Shown one piece after another: positions 38,718 to 47,988 of a stretch of 64,000 nt of DNA (within the stretch, counting starts at the first letter, position 1; every line of letters begins with the position of its first letter). The stretch is from Candidatus Saccharimonadota bacterium (GTDB lineage: Bacteria > Patescibacteriota > Saccharimonadia > Saccharimonadales > Saccharimonadaceae): assembly GCA_017512095.1 (NCBI GenBank), contig JAFWHC010000003.1, forward strand, positions 62,001-126,000, given 5' to 3'. Both the position numbers and the translations under genes were made by a program. Below the pieces are notes generated by a model. It had not been told where the DNA came from. It did no database searches and saw nothing but the letters and a program-made list of their open reading frames with translations.

Positions 38718-41681
38718 ATGAAATATACAGCCGGAAAGCGCCGCCGCGCCATTGAATATGAAAAAGCTATCGCAGAGTGGTGGAAGAAAGACAACACCTT
38801 CGAAAAGAGCGTCGCAAATCGTGACGCAAAAGATAGCTATGTTTTTTATGATGGCCCGCCATTTATTACCGGCATGCCGCACCACGGCACTCTCCTCAGC
38901 TCTATCGTTAAAGACGCCGTCCCGCGCTACTGGACCATGCGCGGCAAACGTGTCGAACGAAAATGGGGTTGGGACTGTCATGGTCTCCCCGCTGAAAATT
39001 TCGTCGAAAAACAGCTCGGTATTACCGACCGTCGCGAAATCGGCACTAAGATTAGCCTTGAAAATTACATTTTGAAGGCACGCGAATCTATGGTCGCGAA
39101 CAGTGAAACCTGGCGCGGCACCATCGACCGCATCGGTCGCTGGGTTGATTTTGACCATAGCTATCGCACTATGAACAAAGATTTCATGGAAAGCGTATGG
39201 TGGGCTTTCAAAACACTTTACGGCAAGGGCTTCATCTATGAAGGTCGTAAAGTTTTGATGTATGACACCAAATTCGCTACTCCAGTCTCCAAAGCTGAAG
39301 TCACCATGGATAACGACGCCTATCAAACCGTCACCGACCCTTCAGCATTCGTCTTATTTTCGCTTTCTCCTTCGTCAGCAGATGCGTTGCTCACTCGCAG
39401 TATCTCAAATACAGCTCCCTCCGCTACTCCTGCTTCCTCGGATAAAGCTGAAACTAAGACGAATCGTAATGTGCAATTGATGGCCTGGACAACAACACCG
39501 TGGACTCTCCCCGCGAACAAGATGCTTGCCGTCTCGAAAGACCTCGAATACGGACTTTACCAAGAACAATACATCGTCGCAAATAAGCTTGCCGCCAAGC
39601 TTTTCCCGGACGAAGCCCCCTCGGAAACTTTTTCCGGCACTGACCTCGCCGGTCTAGAATATCTCGATTTATTTGACGAGCAAAAAACGCATAAAGTCTA
39701 CCCTGCCGATTTCGTAGGTAGTGAGGAAGGCACCGGCATCGTCCATATCGCCCCTGCCTATGGCGAAGACGATTATAACCTCTATCTCGCTCATGAAAAA
39801 GAGGCAGAATTTGAAGACTGCCTCGACGAAAACGGCTATTATCTCCCCGAGGTCGCCGAAAAGCTGCATCGCCTCGGCGTCCGCGACACCGACGAACATG
39901 GTATCCAAATCTGGGACGGCAACAAATTCATCGCCAAAGTCCTCGAACAACAGGGAATTATCTTTAAAATCGAGTATATTAAACATGAATACCCCTTCAA
40001 CCCTCGCTCAAAATCCCGCATCATCTACCGCGCCTTCCCGAGTTGGTTCTTTGACGTCCAAAATCTCAAACCGGAGCTGCTAAAACACAATAAAGACATT
40101 AACTGGTTCCCAGAATATATTAAAAACGGCCGCTTCAAGAAGAACATTGAAGCTGCCCCCGACTGGAACCTTTCCCGCGACCGCTTCTGGGCGACCGCTA
40201 TGCCAGTTTGGAAAGGCGACAAGGGAACTGTCAAAGTCGTCGGCTCATACGAAGAGCTGAAAGACCTCTCCGGCGTCGAGCTCGAAGACTATCACCGCCC
40301 CTGGGTCGACACCATTGAATTTGACATTAACGGCGAACATTTTAAGCGCGTCGATAAAGTCCTCGATTGTTGGTTTGAATCTGGCTCTATGCCCTTTGCG
40401 CAGCTTCATTATCCGTTCGAGAACAAAGAAAAATTTGAGAAAAACTATCCCGCCGATTTCATCGTCGAATATATTGGCCAAGTTCGCGCCTGGTTCTACT
40501 ATGTCCACGTCGTGAACACTGCCCTTTTTGGCAAAAATGCCTACAAAAACGTCATCGTCACCGGCACCCTCGCCGGCAATGACGGACGCAAAATGTCGAA
40601 GTCTCTCGGCAATTTCACCGACCCGAACGAGCTCATGGACAAATTCAGCGCCGATTCGCTCCGCTTCTTGCTTCTCAGCTCCCCAGTTACCGCCGGCGAA
40701 GATTTCGCCCTTCTCGACAAAGATGTCTCCGACGTCGCACGAAAACTTAGCATGATTTGGAACGTTTATGACTTCTTTACGACTTATGCCGCCGTCGACG
40801 GCTTTGACTCTGAAAACCATTGGCAGCCAAAAGACGGTTCTGTCGAATGTCTCGAGAATCCGCTCGACCGCTGGATTATCTCACGCCTTCATGAAACTCG
40901 TGCTGAAATCACCAAAGGCATGGAAGAATATAACCTTCCGAAAGCCCTCGCTGGCGTTCTCCCGTTCGTTGACGACCTTTCCAACTGGTTCGTCCGCCGC
41001 TCTCGTCGCCGTTTTTGGAAGTCCGAAGACGATTCCGACAAAAACGAGGCTTACTGGACTCTTTTCACCGTTCTCAAGCACACTGCCATCATGCTCGCGC
41101 CATTCACTCCGTTCCTCTCCGAAGAGCTATATCAGAATCTCACCGGCGCCGGCACTTCTATCCATCTTCTCGACTATCCGCTCGAAAACCCCGTCGACCA
41201 AACCACGCTCGATCTCATGTCTCGCACGCGCGACATCATCAACGAAGGTCTCATGCTCCGCATGAAAAAATCTGACTCCGAGGACCAAATCAAAATTCGT
41301 CAGCCTCTCGCCAGTTTCACCTACGCTGGCAATCGGCTTCCCGAGTTCTACGAACAAATCATTAAAGACGAGCTCAACGTTAAGGCTGTCAAAAACGGCG
41401 AAGAAACTGCGCTCGACAAAACCCTCACGAAAGACTTAAAAGACGAAGGTCTCGCGCGCGAGCTGATTCGCTTTGTTCAGTCCGCCCGCAAAAAAGCCGG
41501 ACTCGAAGTCGACGACAGAATAAGACTCAGTCTTGACGTCGATCTTCCAGAAAAATATCTCAACCTCATCAAAACCGAAACCCTCACGACCGAATTCTCG
41601 AAAACTAACAACTACGCTTACGACGAAATTATCAAAATTAACGACAAAAATTACACCATCAGTTTAGAAAAAAATGCTTAA
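38718..41681 (+). CDS. ileS: Isoleucyl-tRNA synthetase, eukaryal-like type
   Basis: A 987-aa class Ia synthetase. The N-terminal YDGPPFITGMPHHGTLL (about residues 44-60) is the HIGH region, here HHGT. WGWDCHGLPAENFVEK fits the eukaryal-like (type 2) IleRS. The editing domain contains MAWTTTPWTLPANK (about residues 254-267) and ADFVGSEEGTGIVHIAPAYGEDDY. The KMSKS loop GRKMSKSLGNFTDPNE is at about residue 624. Just before the editing motif lies a ~40-residue Ser/Thr/Ala insert (about 210-252). It charges tRNA-Ile and clears Val. The stop overlaps the ABC transporter start by 8 nt. Confidence 0.97.
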   Translation: MKYTAGKRRRAIEYEKAIAEWWKKDNTFEKSVANRDAKDSYVFYDGPPFITGMPHHGTLLSSIVKDAVPRYWTMRGKRVERKWGWDCHGLPAENFVEKQLGITDRREIGTKISLENYILKARESMVANSETWRGTIDRIGRWVDFDHSYRTMNKDFMESVWWAFKTLYGKGFIYEGRKVLMYDTKFATPVSKAEVTMDNDAYQTVTDPSAFVLFSLSPSSADALLTRSISNTAPSATPASSDKAETKTNRNVQLMAWTTTPWTLPANKMLAVSKDLEYGLYQEQYIVANKLAAKLFPDEAPSETFSGTDLAGLEYLDLFDEQKTHKVYPADFVGSEEGTGIVHIAPAYGEDDYNLYLAHEKEAEFEDCLDENGYYLPEVAEKLHRLGVRDTDEHGIQIWDGNKFIAKVLEQQGIIFKIEYIKHEYPFNPRSKSRIIYRAFPSWFFDVQNLKPELLKHNKDINWFPEYIKNGRFKKNIEAAPDWNLSRDRFWATAMPVWKGDKGTVKVVGSYEELKDLSGVELEDYHRPWVDTIEFDINGEHFKRVDKVLDCWFESGSMPFAQLHYPFENKEKFEKNYPADFIVEYIGQVRAWFYYVHVVNTALFGKNAYKNVIVTGTLAGNDGRKMSKSLGNFTDPNELMDKFSADSLRFLLLSSPVTAGEDFALLDKDVSDVARKLSMIWNVYDFFTTYAAVDGFDSENHWQPKDGSVECLENPLDRWIISRLHETRAEITKGMEEYNLPKALAGVLPFVDDLSNWFVRRSRRRFWKSEDDSDKNEAYWTLFTVLKHTAIMLAPFTPFLSEELYQNLTGAGTSIHLLDYPLENPVDQTTLDLMSRTRDIINEGLMLRMKKSDSEDQIKIRQPLASFTYAGNRLPEFYEQIIKDELNVKAVKNGEETALDKTLTKDLKDEGLARELIRFVQSARKKAGLEVDDRIRLSLDVDLPEKYLNLIKTETLTTEFSKTNNYAYDEIIKINDKNYTISLEKNA

Positions 41682-43419
41682 ATTATTTCGTTACCTCAAA
41701 CCTTATTGGTGGCAGGTTGTTCTGCTGATTCTTAGCATCGGCGGACAAACCTATCTCACCCTCCAGCTCCCTGCACTTATGGCCGACATCGTGAATCAAG
41801 GCATTGTCACCGGCGACCAAAATTATATTCTCGCAACCGGGCTCAAGATGCTGATTTTTGCCCTCGCCGCCTCGCTCTGCGCGCTTATTGCGCACTTCTT
41901 CTCGTCTCGCATTGGCGCCGCCTTCTCTCGCGATCTCCGCGCCGACTTTTATCAAAAAGTTTTAAGCCTCAGTGTTTCCGAAATCGATAATTTTTCAACC
42001 GCTTCACTCATCACCCGCACGACCAACGACATTGGTCAGGTTCAACAAGCCATCATGATGATGCTCACCATGCTTCTTCGCGCCCCCATGATGGGCCTCG
42101 GTGCCATCTTTCAAGCTTATCAAACCGCTCCCGACATGACTTGGACCATTGCCGCCGGCGTTGGCGCAATCATCTTTTTCAGCATTATTATCCTCGGTCT
42201 CGCCATGCCGAAATTCAAAATCTATCAAAAACTCATCGATAAAATCACGCTTATCGCTCGCGAAAACTTAACCGGCCTCCGTGTCATTCGCGCCTTCAAT
42301 AACGAGGCTCACGAACAACAAAAATTCGGTCACGCGAACCACGAACTCACAAAAACCGGCCTCTTCATCGACAGACTAATGGCACTACAAGACCCGCTGC
42401 TCGGACTTATTTTTAACGGCGTGACGCTTGGCATCGTTTGGATTTCTATCGGTCGTTTAGAATCCGACGCTAGTTATCTCGGCGATATGATTGCTTTTGT
42501 TCAATACGCTACTCACGTTCTCATGTCGTTCCTGATTCTTACTATGCTCTTCATCATTCTCCCACGCGCCAACGTTTCCGCCGGCCGCATCAACGAGGTC
42601 ATGAAAGTCAAACCAAAAATCCATTGGAAAGACACCACCGAAGGGAACCCAGACAAAACCCCGTCTGTCGAGTTTAAAAACGTTGCCTTCGCCTACGCCG
42701 GCGCCGAAGCAAATGTGTTAGAAAACATTTCTTTCATCGCCAAAGCCGGCGAAACCACCGCTTTTATCGGCTCGACTGGCTCCGGCAAGTCAACTCTGAT
42801 TTCACTTGTACCTCGTTTTTATGAAACAACCGAAGGAGAAATCCTCGTCGACGGCCTAAACATTAAAGACTACGCCAAAGACGATCTCATGAAACGCATT
42901 GGCTACGTGCCGCAGCGTGGGATTCTCTTTTCCGGCGTCATAAAGAACAACATTCTTTTCGGCACCGACGACTTAGACGACAAGAACGTCAAAAAATCCG
43001 CCCGAGTTGCTCAAGCCGAAAATTTCATTGAAAAACTTGAAGAAAAATACAACGCCCATATCGCCGAAAAAGGCACTAACGTCAGCGGTGGCCAGAAACA
43101 ACGTCTTTCCATCGCTCGCGCAATTGCTAAACACCCTGAAATTTACATTTTCGACGACAGTTTCTCTGCCTTAGACATGAAAACCGACAAAAAGCTCCGC
43201 GAGGCCTTAAAACCAGAAACCAAAGATAGCGTTGTTCTTATCGTCGCGCAACGTATTAGCACCATCAAGGACGCCGAGCAAATCATCGTCCTTGACCAAG
43301 GCAAGATTGTCGGCAAAGGCAAGCACAAAGAACTATTGAAAAACTGTAAAGAATATCGCGAGATCGTTAAATCACAAGTCTCCGAACAAGAATTTGCAAA
43401 GGAACTAAAAAATGCCTAA
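41674..43419 (+). CDS. ABC exporter half-transporter, degenerate-site subunit
   Basis: A 581-aa protein. Residues 1-310 are a six-helix ABC exporter membrane domain and about 325-560 a nucleotide-binding domain. Walker A GSTGSGKST is intact and the signature is VSGGQKQRLSIARA. The Walker B end is IYIFDDSFSALD, with Asp in place of the catalytic Glu, and the switch His is Gln (LIVAQRIST). This is the non-canonical half of a heterodimer, like TM287 or LmrC. It probably exports lipids, peptides or drugs. The partner overlaps by 8 nt (ATGCCTAA). Confidence 0.93.
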   Translation: MLKLFRYLKPYWWQVVLLILSIGGQTYLTLQLPALMADIVNQGIVTGDQNYILATGLKMLIFALAASLCALIAHFFSSRIGAAFSRDLRADFYQKVLSLSVSEIDNFSTASLITRTTNDIGQVQQAIMMMLTMLLRAPMMGLGAIFQAYQTAPDMTWTIAAGVGAIIFFSIIILGLAMPKFKIYQKLIDKITLIARENLTGLRVIRAFNNEAHEQQKFGHANHELTKTGLFIDRLMALQDPLLGLIFNGVTLGIVWISIGRLESDASYLGDMIAFVQYATHVLMSFLILTMLFIILPRANVSAGRINEVMKVKPKIHWKDTTEGNPDKTPSVEFKNVAFAYAGAEANVLENISFIAKAGETTAFIGSTGSGKSTLISLVPRFYETTEGEILVDGLNIKDYAKDDLMKRIGYVPQRGILFSGVIKNNILFGTDDLDDKNVKKSARVAQAENFIEKLEEKYNAHIAEKGTNVSGGQKQRLSIARAIAKHPEIYIFDDSFSALDMKTDKKLREALKPETKDSVVLIVAQRISTIKDAEQIIVLDQGKIVGKGKHKELLKNCKEYREIVKSQVSEQEFAKELKNA

Positions 43420-45196
43420 AATGACCACCGAACACGCCAAAGATTCTAAAAAAGCTTTCCGAGCATTCTTTAAATCACTCAAGAGCTTTCGTTTCGTTAT
43501 CATTTTGTCGCTCGTCTTTGCCGCCGCTTCTGGCGTTCTCAGCCTTTTTAGCCCCAGCATTCTCGGCAATATGACCAACTCCGCCGTCTCGAGCATTGCC
43601 GAAACCGGACATCTAGATTTCGAGCCCATCAAAATCGCCGCTATTCAACTCGGCGTCATCTATGCTATCATCGCCATTCTGACCTACTTAGAAAACTATC
43701 TTCTTGCGCGCACCACCCTTTTCTACACAGAACGACTCCGCACCGAAATTATCACCAAAATTTCCAAACTACCAATCTCTTACTTTGACAAAGTTCCGTT
43801 TGGCGACACGCTCAGCATTCTTAATAATGACGTCGACGTTCTCTGGAATGCTCTTTCTGAAGGCTTCGCACAAATCATCACCAACCTAACCACTATTATC
43901 GGCTGCTTAGTCATGATGTTCATTATTTCGCCACTGCTCGCACTCGTCGCTATCGTCGTCGTTCCGTTGTCAACTTTTGCCGTTGCCAAAATCGCTAAGC
44001 GCGCCCAAAAACACTTCGTCGCGCAACGCAAGGTGCTTGGCGAGCTCAACTCTCACGTTGAAGAAGATTATTCTGGACAAATCATCATTAAATCCAACTC
44101 GCACGAGCAAAAATCCTTTGCTAATTTTCAAGCCGCCAACGAAAAACTCTACACCGATTCATGGAAAGCGCAATTCCTCGGTTCGCTCGCTTTTCCGCTC
44201 GTCCACATGTTCACCAACATCGGCTACGTCGCCATTTGTATTCTCGGCGGCAACATGGTCCTTTCCGGCGCCCTGCTCATCGGCAGTATCCAAGCATTCA
44301 TTCAATATCTTTCTCGCTTCAACCAACCACTTTCCAATCTCTCGGAAATTGTCGCAACTGTTCAGCTCACTCTCGCTGCATCCGAACGCGTCTTTAACTT
44401 TCTCGCCCTCCCCGAAGAAGCACCCGACCCCGAACCGTCAAAAACCGTCAAAAACATCAAGGGGGCCATCGAATTCCATGATGTTTGCTTCTCTTATGAT
44501 AAGAAAAACCCCATCATCAAACACTTTTCCGCCAAGATTGAGCCGGGCGCACAAGTTGCCATTGTTGGCCCAACCGGCGCCGGCAAAACCACCATCATCA
44601 ACCTGCTCATGCGCTTTTATGATCCCGATTCCGGCTACATCACCATCGACGGCGTTCCAACTTCGGAAATGAAGCGCTCTGATGTTCGCGCGCTCTTTGG
44701 CATGGTACTTCAGGACACCTGGCTCTTTTCTGGCTCCGTCAAGGACAATCTGAAATATGGTCGCAAGTCCGCCAAACTCTCCGAAATTAGAACCGCCACC
44801 AAGGCCACTGGCATTGACCATCTCATCGAATCCATGAAAGACGGCTATAACGCTACCATCTCCGAAGACTCCGACAACATTTCCGCCGGCGAGAAGCAAC
44901 TGCTCACTATCGCCCGCGCCATGGTCGAGAACCCGCCCATGATGATTCTCGACGAAGCGACTTCAAACGTCGACACTCGTGCTGAACAAAAAATTCAGGA
45001 TGCTTTTGAAAAACTAACGCGCGGCCGCACCAGCTTTGTTATCGCTCACCGTCTCTCAACGATTAGAAGCGCCGACTTAATTCTCGTCATGAAAGATGGC
45101 AATATCGTCGAACAAGGCAATCACGACACTCTGCTAAAACAGAACGGTTTTTACGCCGAGCTTTACAATTCGCAATTCGCAGACACTGAAGCTTAG
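43412..45196 (+). CDS. ABC exporter half-transporter, catalytic subunit
   Basis: A 594-aa partner of the preceding protein with the same layout. Walker A GPTGAGKTT, Walker B MMILDEATSNVD (catalytic Glu) and the switch His in FVIAHRLSTI are canonical, while the signature is ISAGEKQLLTIARA, not SGGQ. The defects of the two halves thus fall in the same composite ATP site (Walker B/H-loop of one subunit, signature of the other). This is the usual asymmetry of LmrCD/TM287-288 exporters. The substrate is unknown; lipid A transport is not implied. Confidence 0.94.
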   Translation: MPKMTTEHAKDSKKAFRAFFKSLKSFRFVIILSLVFAAASGVLSLFSPSILGNMTNSAVSSIAETGHLDFEPIKIAAIQLGVIYAIIAILTYLENYLLARTTLFYTERLRTEIITKISKLPISYFDKVPFGDTLSILNNDVDVLWNALSEGFAQIITNLTTIIGCLVMMFIISPLLALVAIVVVPLSTFAVAKIAKRAQKHFVAQRKVLGELNSHVEEDYSGQIIIKSNSHEQKSFANFQAANEKLYTDSWKAQFLGSLAFPLVHMFTNIGYVAICILGGNMVLSGALLIGSIQAFIQYLSRFNQPLSNLSEIVATVQLTLAASERVFNFLALPEEAPDPEPSKTVKNIKGAIEFHDVCFSYDKKNPIIKHFSAKIEPGAQVAIVGPTGAGKTTIINLLMRFYDPDSGYITIDGVPTSEMKRSDVRALFGMVLQDTWLFSGSVKDNLKYGRKSAKLSEIRTATKATGIDHLIESMKDGYNATISEDSDNISAGEKQLLTIARAMVENPPMMILDEATSNVDTRAEQKIQDAFEKLTRGRTSFVIAHRLSTIRSADLILVMKDGNIVEQGNHDTLLKQNGFYAELYNSQFADTEA

Positions 45197-45197
45197 C

Positions 45198-45220
45198 GTA
45201 CAAAACACATATGCTTGTAC
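45198..45220 (+). repeat. Short inverted repeat upstream of the 488-aa secreted protein
   Basis: GTACAA (45198-45203) and TTGTAC (45215-45220) can pair around an 11-nt loop. The 3' arm is also the -35 of the next gene, so it could be an operator or a weak terminator. Confidence 0.3.
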
Positions 45221-45243
45221 ATTTGTCAAGTATATGTTAATGT
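45215..45243 (+). promoter_or_regulatory. Promoter of the 488-aa secreted protein
   Basis: TTGTAC, 17 nt, TAATGT preceded by TGt; the ATG lies 6 nt after it. Confidence 0.55.
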
Positions 45244-45249
45244 AATAGC

Positions 45250-46716
45250 ATGAAAAGATTCTTTCTCTCCTTGCTTTTGTCACTAAGCTTAATTTTTACG
45301 CCCTTTGCGCAACCAGTCGCAGCATCCGACCGCCTCGTCCAAATCGGCTCTGGCGAAACCGCAATTTTTCTCACTCCTGACGCGCCCTATTATCAAAATC
45401 ATCAAGCAGCAGAAAGCAGCGACATTTCGACAGACGATTCGTGTACGGCATACTTCGATTTTTCGGATTGGTGGTTCCCGAGCTTATACCTTAAAAACTA
45501 TCAAGACGACGCCATCTACGTTCGCGGCGGTTCCTTCCAGTCGGTCCACGTCAAACTCAGTGGCGAGAACCAAATCACCACGACGGGAGAGTATGGCATT
45601 AATGTCAGCGTAAACTATTTCTACATCGAAAACAGTCATCCAGAATTGTCGCCCGCCAGTCTCACGATTAACGTAAATTCGTCGACCACACGCGCCAACG
45701 CCATCATCAATGAGGCTGGCGACGTTAGTCTGGAGGAAAAAACCGATGCCACATTTAACGTTAATTCGACGCTCCCGGCAGAAAATAATAGCACCGACGA
45801 AGTCACCGGCATCACCACACCTGCCGACAAAAACGTCACCATATACATGAATGATAACCTAATCATTAACAATCCAACCGGCAGCTTCGGGATTTATACT
45901 GGGCATTTCTACGCCGTCCAGGCACAAATTGGCGGCGAGAACTACGGCTACCGACCATTCGCCACCATCACGCACAAGATTAACGACGGCTTCGGCAACG
46001 CCTTTTTAAACAACGACTTTGAAGATAGCACACTCGCCAGCGATCCAAAAATCATCGCCACGCAACCAGAATATACTTTTCGACACGACAAAACCGCCAC
46101 TCTCGGCACGTTTAAGCTTCTGCCCGCCGTCCGCGGTTTTTCTGCAAACTATGACGACACGCTCGAAGACGGCGAAAATTTTGATTCCGCCGAGGCTCGC
46201 ATTATTAGCTCCCTCGTTAAGGAGCTTCATCCTGAAACTATCACCGACCTCGCTTGTCTCTCGGAACTTGAAGGACTCTGTCCGTACAACCCCAACCTTT
46301 TCGAAATCGACAAAACCAAAACCGAGCTTGTTATTGCTAAAGACGTACACTCTGGCACATACCGCAACAACAGCGAAGCGACAATCTCCGCTGAAGAAAA
46401 CTATGCGCTAAAAATCCACTTCCGCGTTGCCGACCCAAAGAACTATGCCTTTTCCAAAATTGACACCGTCGCGCCCATGTCGGCCGGCATTCTTAACGGC
46501 CTCGAAACCGCTAATTATCATATTGACGGCCCCGCCCGCGTTTATCTTTCACCCGAAGAAATCTACATCCTCGCCCCGCTCACTGTCCGTTCTGCATTCG
46601 CAGTTACATCTGAACCAGAGCCAGAAGAAAAGACAGAAGAACAAGTAACAGAAATCATACAAGACACGGATAAAACCATTATTCCTAAAGCCCCAAACAC
46701 CGGCGTTGTGTTATAA
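45250..46716 (+). CDS. Secreted protein with a C-terminal PNTG-like motif
   Basis: A 488-aa protein. A signal peptide (about residues 1-25, cleavage near PVAA) is followed by a beta-rich region with repeated short strands (IYVRGGSFQSVHVKLSGENQITT type), then domains that resemble no known family. The C-terminus is a Glu/Thr-rich stretch (PEPEEKTEEQ) followed by PKAPNTGVVL and the stop. PKAPNTG resembles a sortase-type sorting motif, but the membrane helix and basic tail that normally follow are missing. The protein is therefore either truncated or not sortase-processed. The stop codon lies in the -10 of tdk. Its role at the surface is unknown. Confidence 0.7.
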   Translation: MKRFFLSLLLSLSLIFTPFAQPVAASDRLVQIGSGETAIFLTPDAPYYQNHQAAESSDISTDDSCTAYFDFSDWWFPSLYLKNYQDDAIYVRGGSFQSVHVKLSGENQITTTGEYGINVSVNYFYIENSHPELSPASLTINVNSSTTRANAIINEAGDVSLEEKTDATFNVNSTLPAENNSTDEVTGITTPADKNVTIYMNDNLIINNPTGSFGIYTGHFYAVQAQIGGENYGYRPFATITHKINDGFGNAFLNNDFEDSTLASDPKIIATQPEYTFRHDKTATLGTFKLLPAVRGFSANYDDTLEDGENFDSAEARIISSLVKELHPETITDLACLSELEGLCPYNPNLFEIDKTKTELVIAKDVHSGTYRNNSEATISAEENYALKIHFRVADPKNYAFSKIDTVAPMSAGILNGLETANYHIDGPARVYLSPEEIYILAPLTVRSAFAVTSEPEPEEKTEEQVTEIIQDTDKTIIPKAPNTGVVL

Positions 46717-46717
46717 T
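46709..46717 (+). promoter_or_regulatory. Extended -10 of tdk overlapping the upstream stop
   Basis: TGtTATAAT; it contains the TAA stop at 46714-46716 and lies 9 nt before the tdk ATG. Confidence 0.55.
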
Positions 46718-46726
46718 AGCCTTATT

Positions 46727-47314
46727 ATGGCAAAACTTTATTTTCGTTACGGCGCTATGGGCTGCGGCAAAACCATGCAACTTCTCCAAGTCGCCTTCAA
46801 CTATGAAGAACGCGGCCATCAAGTCTGCGTCATGAAACCAAAAACCGACACTAAAAACGGCGAAAAGCTTCTCACGCGCATCGGCCCCGAACGCGAAACC
46901 GATCTCTGCTTCGACAAGCAAACTGATTTGTTCAAAGCTGTTGCCGAAAAATTTGCCGGCGTCGCTTGTGTTCTTGTTGACGAATCGCAATTCTTAACCA
47001 AAGAACAAGCCGACCAACTCATGCAAATCACGATCCAGCTCGACATTCCTGTCATGGCGTACGGCCTCCGTCTCAACTTCCGCCAAGAAGATGGCGGTTT
47101 CGAAGGCGCCACTCGCCTCCTTCAAATCGCCCACGACATCGAAGAACTCAAAACTATTTGCGAATGCGGGCACAAGGCCACCATGAACTGCCGTTTTCTC
47201 AACGACAAACTCGTTACCGACGGACCCGACGTCCTTATCGACGGAACATCAAAAATCGAGTATCGCGCCCTCTGCCCACGTTGCTTTTATCGATATCTGA
47301 AAGGAGAGAAATAA
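46727..47314 (+). CDS. tdk: Thymidine kinase
   Basis: A 195-aa type II thymidine kinase. Motifs: the P-loop GAMGCGKT (about residues 8-15), LVDESQFL (Walker B/active-site region), the lasso region and zinc-ribbon Cys in CECGHKATMNC and CPRC. It phosphorylates thymidine to dTMP for salvage. The ATG at 46727 is chosen over an in-frame TTG at 46706 that lies in the promoter. tmk overlaps by TAATG, giving a dTMP to dTDP pair of enzymes. Confidence 0.95.
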   Translation: MAKLYFRYGAMGCGKTMQLLQVAFNYEERGHQVCVMKPKTDTKNGEKLLTRIGPERETDLCFDKQTDLFKAVAEKFAGVACVLVDESQFLTKEQADQLMQITIQLDIPVMAYGLRLNFRQEDGGFEGATRLLQIAHDIEELKTICECGHKATMNCRFLNDKLVTDGPDVLIDGTSKIEYRALCPRCFYRYLKGEK

Positions 47315-47925
47315 TGTATCTAGTTATCGAGGGCCAAGACGGCACCGGAAAGTCAACGCAAGCAGAACTGTTTGCGGAATTCTTCCGTGCGCAAAATAAA
47401 CCCGTGCTCACACTCCACGAACCAGATGGTGACTTGCCTCAGGCCCACGACCTTCATGATCTAATTTTGATTAAAGGCAAAGATTATAATCTCGCTCCGC
47501 TCACAAATGTCGTGCTTTTTACGGCGGCGAGACTTGAGCTATGGCATAAGCTTGCCGAACCAATCCTGAAGCAAGGTGGCGTGGTAATTTCCGCCCGCAA
47601 CTGGTGGTCGACGCTCGCTTATCAAGGCTATGGCGAAGGCGTCTCTCGCTCCAAAATCATCCGTCTCACCAAAGAAATGTTGCCAAAACCCTACGTCGAG
47701 CCCGATAAATCCGTCATTCTCACACTTCCCGACAAGGTTCGTGAAGAACGCGAAAAAGCTCGCGGCAAAGCCCTAGAAACTTTTGAAGTTAAAGGCGACG
47801 ACTTCCAACAAAGAGTTAACCATGCCTATGAAAAAATCGCCAAGGGACTCAACATCCCGATTTTAGAAGCCACCGGTTCAATCGAAGAAGTCCACGAAAA
47901 ACTTCAACAACTTTTCCAAATTTAG
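47314..47925 (+). CDS. tmk: Thymidylate kinase
   Basis: A 203-aa TMP kinase. P-loop EGQDGTGKST (about residues 6-15), the EPDG motif (substrate Arg/Asp region), ISARNWWSTLAYQG (LID/base region) and a helical end. It converts dTMP to dTDP. ATG at 47314 has AAAGGAGAG upstream and shares one base with the tdk stop; a longer in-frame start would overlap tdk. Confidence 0.93.
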   Translation: MYLVIEGQDGTGKSTQAELFAEFFRAQNKPVLTLHEPDGDLPQAHDLHDLILIKGKDYNLAPLTNVVLFTAARLELWHKLAEPILKQGGVVISARNWWSTLAYQGYGEGVSRSKIIRLTKEMLPKPYVEPDKSVILTLPDKVREEREKARGKALETFEVKGDDFQQRVNHAYEKIAKGLNIPILEATGSIEEVHEKLQQLFQI

Positions 47926-47988
47926 TCTTTCCAAAAAACCAAAAGCAGAATATAATAATATATATGTCTATAATTGGTGGGCAAAATT

